From contig NC_087383.1 in NCBI RefSeq assembly GCF_963675165.1, forward strand, positions 1,456,979 through 1,520,978: a stretch of DNA of 64,000 bases, read 5' to 3'. Source of the stretch: Halichondria panicea. Its lineage: Eukaryota; Porifera; Demospongiae; Suberitida; Halichondriidae. A program made the translations under genes and the position numbers. Position 1 is the stretch's first letter, and the number at the start of each line of letters is the position of its first letter. Of this stretch, positions 58,124 through 64,000 are shown one piece after another. Under the pieces are notes generated by a model. It saw only the letters and a list, made by a program, of their open reading frames with translations, ran no database searches and was not told where the DNA came from.

Positions 58124-58208
58124 ACGTAGATCTGTACCAAGGTGAAGGTGGTGTAGACTAGTCGACCAGTTAGGGCATATGCTAGATCTAGCTGGAATCA
58201 TGTCTCAC

Positions 58209-58233
58209 CTTGATTTTGCTCTTTAGCGGCCAT
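58209..58233 (-). CDS. Candidate first exon of the NLR gene
   Basis: ATG plus seven codons (MAAKEQNQ), then G and a consensus GTGAGA donor. The phase (1) does not match the acceptor at 57802, so an additional exon or a reading error must intervene. Confidence 0.35.
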
Positions 58234-58399
58234 TCCAACATTAGGATTCACTGAATAAATTTAGGCAATGTAGAAGTATCTTGGAGCTCAAATCAGTAGA
58301 CTGAACCATACAATGCCATGTATCTACTATTAAAAGGCCCCGGAAGTTCTGTGGTCAATTATGCATGGTTTCATTTAGGCTTTATGTGGTTGCGGATAT

Positions 58400-59180
58400 A
58401 TGGCAAGCCAAACTTATCATAGATGTAATCTACCATCGTGGATGATGCAATTGTGCATTGCGCTACAGCGTCACTCGACGCATGAATACTGCACGCTAGA
58501 GGCGTTAAATGTTTACGCGCTAGGTACAGCGCAATTTCGCGTGTTATATGACATCGTAAATTCACATTGCCATCGTAATTAACTCACGTTGTCATAATTA
58601 TTCTCGTAATCACATTGTCATACTCTATTGTCAATGACGTTGTTATATACATGCAATTTGGCCCTGGCAAATTATGCATAATTTGGGGCATAATAGGTTA
58701 GGTCATTATGCTGCATAATTGGGGCATATTAGGGTTAAAATTTTGAATTTGGTACGAATACGACGGTCCTCTACTGCTGCTGAACATGTTTTATCTCTTT
58801 TAAATGGCTCTTTCATGTCTAGAAGATTATGTTGAATCTTCAGTTATGTTACAAATATACAATACAACAAGATATAATTTGTTATTACTACTACTGCTGA
58901 AAAAAGACGTCATATGTGGGGCATAATGGGTTCTTTCAACAAGCATAATAGGCTGAAAAAGGAGCATAATTTGCCAGGGTCTACATGCAATCCATCGTAT
59001 CCACGTCATCATAAATATTCCATCGTAAATCACGTCGTCATAAATTATTCCATCGTAAAAAAATTATTCATGATGTCATATTCCATCGTAAATTTACGTT
59101 GTTATATCCCATTGTGCACGTTGTTATATCCCATTGTGCACGTTGTTATATCCCATTGTGCACGCTGTCATATCAAATCA
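58400..59180. repeat. Degenerate satellite of 20-27-bp units
   Basis: Units of the type CGTCGTCATAAATTATTCCA followed by TCGTAAAT recur through the region. The last three are near-identical 22-mers, GTTGTTATATCCCATTGTGC plus AC, at 59098-59163. An element is inserted at 58658. Confidence 0.75.
58658..58981. mobile_element. MITE with GGCCCTGGCAAATTATGC ends and 10-bp duplication
   Basis: Left end TTGGCCCTGGCAAATTATGC; right end inverted (GCATAATTTGCCAGGGTC). TACATGCAAT occurs directly at both flanks (58648-58657 and 58982-58991). 324 bp, non-coding, inside the satellite. Confidence 0.85.
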
Positions 59181-59374
59181 TACACTCACATGCATATGTA
59201 TAGGGGCCCATGCAAGCTTCTGCAGGGTCAATTGATTGCGTGGGCATGATGATTGTTAAATCTTTGGATTGGTACTATTCTTGTATATAGCTTTAATTTG
59301 AAAACTGATTGCACAGCTAGAAGTTTGTAGAGCTATTGTTTTGAATGTTGTGTGTTATGAGATTCAAAAAACGT

Positions 59375-60620
59375 TCACATGGTGCATTTTTAATTTAGAG
59401 ATTGATGAGACTATGACTTTCACAAGCTATCAGAAATTTAGAGTTGGACTAAATGAGGGACTGGCTATATTCGAGGCATGCAAGAAGTGCTGTATATTAA
59501 ACATTGATGAACAAGTGGACCACATCCATTTTACAGTGGAAGGCAATGTGCTATAAAATTAAATGCACTGATCTGCAATAGGTCTACGTTGAAGTAAAGA
59601 CGTATCGCATGGCTGTTGGAGTGAATGGTCAGATTCCTGGGCCAACAATTATTGTTCACCATGGTCAAGAGGTGGTCATCCACGTCCATAACAACATGTC
59701 TACTGAAGGTAATTTATTAGTCTCTTAGCAAATGCATGCATGCTTATCATGTGTTCTGATTTGACTCATAATTCCATTACAGCCAGTTTGGCTACTATAT
59801 TCATTGGAACCATACATATCGTCTTGCAGTAATTTTTTTACTTTAACTACTGTAGTTTAAACAAGTATATTAATCCACTGGCACGGATTGCATCAAAGAA
59901 GATGGATGGAGTGGGACAAGTCACACATGCAGTGTGACTGTCAGATTGGCCCTTCTTTCAGCTACTTCTACACTTACATAATAGTCAACTCATCCGGCTA
60001 CTATTCACACAGTGAAGCACAGCGAACAGACGGTTTCTTTGGAGCTCTCATTATTAAAGAACGACCGGAATTAGTTGAGACCCAACTCGATATTCATGGT
60101 ATTAGAACATTTATCGATAAATCCTGCCGAGCGTTCATCTTAAATGGAATCAGGAGGCCTCTCTTGATACATTATCAAAAGCTCATGCTGGTCTACAAGA
60201 AGTACCTGTAGGGGAAGTACCAAATGATAGTGCAATGTGATACCAAATCACCAGATCTAGAGGTATGGATGTGGCAGGAGTTGAACCACTTCCCTTTTAC
60301 TCGGGCCTCATCAACAGGAAAGGAAGACACAATAGTGTACCGTACAGTAAGACAAGGCTCAGCTGCATGGACATCGACTAACTATGGTGGCTACTATACT
60401 GGATTGAACCATGTGAAAAATGTTAACTACGTTATCATTAATACTGGTGAACGCTATTATTTTATCCTCTAAGTTAATCAGGTTGCTATAATTATAAGAA
60501 CTATACTGGTGAGAGCAGAAACATTGGCCGAAAGGTGGTCCACCATATCGATTGCTAGGACATAATTATAACTGAGGGAATACTGCGTTATGTAAGCTCT
60601 TCTGGAAAAGTGATTCCATC
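59375..60620 (+). pseudogene. Degenerate copy of the multicopper oxidase
   Basis: It matches 49050-50400 of the intact gene in order, including the intron after TGTCTACTGAAG|GTAATTTA, so it is a segmental duplicate, not a retrocopy. Frameshifts and stops break it repeatedly: the HWHG histidine region reads HWHGLHQR but the next copper motif is shortened to YYSHSEAQ. It ends in the second cupredoxin domain without the third and fourth copper motifs. A 118-bp stretch at 59606-59723 differs from the intact gene at only one position, while its flanks differ much more. Confidence 0.88.
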
Positions 60621-60663
60621 AGTTCATATTATGTCACTGCACATGCGCAGTAGGTTAATTGCA

Positions 60664-60670
60664 TATAAAA
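60664..60670 (+). promoter_or_regulatory. TATA box
   Basis: TATAAAA, 49 bases before the ATG at 60719. Confidence 0.5.
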
Positions 60671-60718
60671 ATGTTGTGGGACAGACCGTCACTATAATTA
60701 TACTTGTGCTGTACCTCC

Positions 60719-60779
60719 ATGATGAGTTGCTTGCTGTGGAAATCAGTAACTGTCCTGAGCCTGGTTTGGGCTGTTGGAG
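60719..60779 (+). CDS. Signal-peptide first exon of a secreted or receptor gene
   Basis: ATG ATG begins MMSCLLWKSVTVLSLVWAVG, a good signal peptide, ended by a consensus donor (GGAG|GTGAGT). A TATA box lies upstream. Later exons are not certain. The SRCR exon at 63568 is on the same strand and could belong to it, but at least one exon between would be needed because phases differ (1 versus 2). Confidence 0.5.
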
Positions 60780-62532
60780 GTGAGTGAGCTCATGCTAATT
60801 AGCTATTTCTGGTATCCTATTTTGATAAGTAATTTGCACCCATAAAATTATTTCTTCAATGTATTTAAACGAGGTAGCTATCTCTGTTTGCAACACAAGC
60901 ATAAATACAGCTCCAAATTTGCTTGGTCTCTATAGAGGTATACATGTAGCGGTGTCGCTTAAATTATACCTCGGTGGGTTTGCATGCGCACATGCAGTGG
61001 CATGGTAATGTGTGTGTGTGTCTGTCTGTGTAGAGTCTGTAGACTGCTATATATATATATAACTGCTCAATGATCAATGAAGTACAAGTAAGAGCTTCTA
61101 TAGGCTTCTAGTCACGTTTTTGGATTTCAATTTGTAAAATAATGCTTCGTTCTCGAGTTATACCTAGTTTTCAAAATAGTGCCTGGCAAACCTTGTACAT
61201 AACTCTACTTAGTAGTTACCTCTAGGCATAGCCCCACGAGAAATACGGTAAATCTGACTGTATTCCAGCTGAAATTACTCAACCGTTGCAATTCGACGAA
61301 ACTAACAGCTTCATATATAAGTTTTAGCCACATTCTCTTGGATTTGATTCATGGATTTGCAACTAAAGCTTCTTGAACAGTGCAAGCCTACCCAAACCCA
61401 AATCACAAGGCAAGTCGAGTTATGGCTAGTTTTACAGTGAAATCTGTTGCAGCATCATCTGTTCGCACACATTTTTTTGACTTAGCCTTGCACTAAAGCA
61501 CTTGTCTATAGCTGTTTGTTAGCTACACGAGTCAAAAAAGAGCTGCACTGCCAGAGGCAGCAGCCCTTGTGAACTCTGACCTCATTGCAGATCCACCCCT
61601 TTTTCCATTGACAGGAAATGAAAGAGAGAATAATTTGACAAAATAAAACTTCTATAGATCTACATACTTCTATCCTTGGCTTCATTAATTAAGCCATCAG
61701 ATATATATGAGCTTCTGTTTCCAATAAGCTCCTCTTCTATATTAAATCCATGCATGTATGCATGGAATTCAATTTGTTTATTGTCAACAATTGCAAATGC
61801 AAACATTATTTCCTGATACTTTTGAGCGAAGCAAAATATGACGAGAGGTGTTTGCACAGCGCTGCAGCTTGCAACATTTATTATTTTTGCACCCTATTGG
61901 CAGCTATATACAATAAATTAAGCTGTGCTTTCCACAAATCATATCGTTTTGCATTATTGTGTTGCTAGCTTTTCATTTAACCACTGCGAAGCATCAACTG
62001 CGGTGATTTTCAAGAATATAAAAGCTGTCTTGTAATTGGTTATTGCTGATCATGTGACCTACAGCCAATGACATACATCAAATCCAGTCATGCATGTGAA
62101 TGTACTTTAAAGGACTTATTGTACACTTTTTCTATCATCATTCAAGTCATCTAAAAGTGCAGCTAGCTTTTTTCTAATCTGCAAAACTAGTATGAACAGG
62201 GTTTTCAGCTTTGTGATCAGCAATAAAACCTTTAACACAATAAATGTGATCAGCAATAAAACCTCTAACACACTTAGCTATAGCCAACGTGTTTTAATGC
62301 TAGTGCACTTGGATGATGCAATAATGCTTGTCACACATTAAAACTCTTATTTGCTAGCTAAGTGTGAAGTACTACTCTCTTCTATATACACTGCATGAAT
62401 GTGCATGATTTAGCATGATTCACGGTTTATGTATTGCAAACTTGGTTAGACCGTTCTCTGTTATTAATTGTACTTGTTGTGTTTGTGTCATTACTTGTAT
62501 ATATAACTATCGATAGTTAACGATAGTTTAAT

Positions 62533-62580
62533 TGACTTGTTTATTGCAGCTATATAATTATAGCTGCAATAAACAAGTCA
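62533..62580. repeat. 48-bp palindrome
   Basis: Arms TGACTTGTTTATTGCAGCTA and perfect complement around a TATAATTA centre; probably the remnant of a hairpin element. Confidence 0.7.
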
Positions 62581-63177
62581 ACATTGAAAATATCATTAAT
62601 AGAAAGAAATATTAATAACACTGACCAACTTGTTGATACAAGAAGCAACAAATTCAGTTCCCAAAAAGCTTCATTTTTATTGGCAGGGTAATCATTAGAG
62701 TAACTCGCCGAACTCCGTCAGACATCAAAGTGCGTCAGGTAAAAGGGCGTGTAACGCACAAACAAAACAAGACTGATTCAAACTAATTACATACACTAAC
62801 AGATGGCCATGGGCCTATTATCCAGCGAAAACTTGGATAGGCCAAGTCGCTTCCAGTCCGAGCAGTGATAACTTGAAAAAAAATACCGAATTTTTCGATT
62901 TTCGTCAGAACATACCGATCCCTGTTTTTGCCAAACTACACAGCTAGAGCTAACTGACACAAGGTAAGACATCCTGACCATACAACCGTCATAGAGGTAG
63001 ATGAGAGCCTTCAGACTAGTGTGAAAGCCTTCTGGAACAACGCAATAGAGAGCTAAGCTGATGTACAAAGATAGAAAATAGATGAGAGAAAGAAAAAAGG
63101 GGATTCTCCAGATTCTGGTGAATAAACTAACGCATGCGCACTAACACCATGCAATAGGTACCAGGCCATATTTTAAT

Positions 63178-63224
63178 CGGCCTGGAATCGAGGCTAGAGT
63201 ACATCTAGCCTCAATTCCAGGTCG
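63178..63224. mobile_element. Hairpin element, GGCCTGGAATCGAGGCTAGA type
   Basis: Arms CGGCCTGGAATCGAGGCTAG and inverse around a 5-base loop. A third copy of the arm (GCGGCCTGGAATCGAGAC) follows at about 63262, suggesting nested or repeated ends. Confidence 0.65.
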
Positions 63225-63409
63225 CCCTCGAAACTCTGATCAGTGCCTTTCTTCTTCCCTGCGGCCTGGAATCGAGACTTGCATACAGCATACATATGCA
63301 ATGGTATAGCTTGTCGTCAACTAGGGTTTTTAACGTACACTCAATACGGAAGAGTTGGAATGCTAGGGTGAGTGTAATAAAAATAAGCTCATAATTGTTG
63401 ACTATACAT

Positions 63410-63470
63410 GCAGTTGAACCTCTTATAACGGTCTCTCTAAATAGCGGACCGCTCTGTTATAGCGGACAGC
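63410..63470. mobile_element. Pogo/Tigger-like terminal sequence
   Basis: CAGTTGAACCTCTTATAACG, then CTCTGTTATAGCGGAC, resembles terminal repeats of pogo/Tigger elements (CAGTTGAACCTCTATATAACG type). No transposase is seen. Identification is by memory of the motif only. Confidence 0.4.
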
Positions 63471-63567
63471 ATGCCTTGTACCAACTGCTTTCATTTATTG
63501 TACAGAGTTTCAATGACATCTCATTGAATTCTGATTTATTGTGTTTATCATTTCAATCACCATAATT

Positions 63568-63730
63568 ATATAGTTTCACCCAATCTTCATCAACCACTCG
63601 GACATGGCTGGACGAGCTTCGTTGCTTTGGAACTGAGAGTAGACTGATTGATTGTAGGCGTAACACTATCGGTGATGAAGATTGCACCCACACACAAGAT
63701 GTTGCTTTAGTGTGCAGATCTACTGTAACA
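63568..63730 (+). CDS. SRCR-domain exon (partial)
   Basis: Between an acceptor (TATATAG) and a donor (ACAG|GTATAC), one frame reads TWLDELRCFGTESRLIDCRR and then DEDCTHTQDVALVCRS. This is the C-terminal half of a scavenger-receptor cysteine-rich domain (family: WLDDVRCxGxExxLxxCxxxxWGxxxCxHxEDAxVxC). SRCR proteins are secreted or membrane receptors often used in invertebrate immunity and cell adhesion. The first half of the domain is not in this exon. The terminal Cys lacks the usual following sequence, so more exons lie beyond the window. Confidence 0.65.
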
Positions 63731-64000
63731 GGTATACAAAAGAAAGATATGATCAGGAATAGCGCTATATAATTAACCCTCGGTACGCCGCAGCACAACG
63801 GGGCATAGTAATTGGTCAGTCTGTCTGTCTGTGTATTCTGAGTCTACTCACCTGCATGGATGAGATAGCACTGTGTTTGCACAATGGATAGCCTCAACAC
63901 AACAAGGTAGTAATTTTAAATTTGCAGATTTTGATGTTAAAGCTTCGTTGTTAAATAAAAGCGAGCAGAAGCTAAAAAGCTCGAATCTGCCACATCGGCC

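Larger units (their letters stand above)
60780..63567. other. Long intron or intergenic region with element debris
   Basis: AT-rich sequence with no supported exon. It contains a TGTGTG/TATATATA stretch near 61005-61060, a 33-bp direct duplication at 62213-62275 (GTGATCAGCAATAAAACCT), a palindrome at 62533 and a hairpin element at 63178. Confidence 0.5.

Noticed and set aside
58649-58760. Possible non-coding RNA hairpin in the GGCATAAT-rich stretch
   Set aside because: Better explained as the end of an inverted-repeat element with target duplication.
62796-63068. Minus-strand open frame of 90 codons
   Set aside because: No recognisable domain, in element-rich DNA; composition and context do not support a gene.

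Overview
This is metazoan nuclear DNA. Genes are compact and intron-rich, with short introns carrying GT-AG boundaries, very many (CA)n/(TG)n tracts and several families of short inverted-repeat elements. The gene set (MEF2, PINCH, Miro, rhophilin, NCKX, PIGO, lysosomal beta-mannosidase) is animal. A Death-like/NACHT/LRR receptor and a multicopper oxidase with PLAT-like modules suggest an early-branching marine invertebrate; a demosponge of the Amphimedon type is my best guess. That is inference from gene style, not from a database match.

Layout. 1-8984 (mostly +): 3' half of Miro (RHOT), a small secreted protein of unknown family, an epoxide-hydrolase-like gene (-) paired head-to-head with a free-standing proprotein-convertase prodomain gene, and an ADP-ribosylhydrolase. 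9145-14704: an NCKX exchanger (-) head-to-head with PINCH/LIMS (+). 15114-31067 (all -): beta-mannosidase, rhophilin, an ABHD4/5-type hydrolase, a Cys/His-rich plus WD40 protein, and a 69-aa membrane protein. 31405-35427 (+): MEF2, with a partial copy of MADS exon 2 inside a long CA array. 35756-37601: a UPF0729-like small protein (-), CCDC124 (-) and neugrin (+). 37785-45092: PIGO (-) head-to-head with RSL24D1 (+), then PHYHD1-like (-). 45093-47431 has no gene I can support. 47432-51384 (+): a multicopper oxidase with two tandem PLAT-like modules and one apparent frameshift. 51736-58233 (-): a decayed adhesion-GPCR fragment and an NLR gene. 58234-64000: satellite, mobile-element debris, a degenerate copy of the multicopper oxidase, and the start of a possible SRCR-containing receptor gene.

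Most genes are unrelated housekeeping or signalling genes packed closely. Four pairs are divergent with 127-199 bp between start codons and probably share promoters. The 47-64 kb part looks more like a fast-evolving immune or secreted-protein neighbourhood: NLR, GPCR relic, SRCR exon, duplicated oxidase.

Two patterns recur that ordinary annotation would not show. First, exon-intron boundaries are repeatedly copied into local tandem arrays, so one exon has several potential donors or acceptors, and (CA)n tracts sit directly against 3' splice sites. Second, short inverted-repeat elements lie in introns, some with 9-bp target duplications typical of Mutator-like elements. All exon coordinates come from reading the sequence by eye; reading-frame continuity across splices was checked for most genes.
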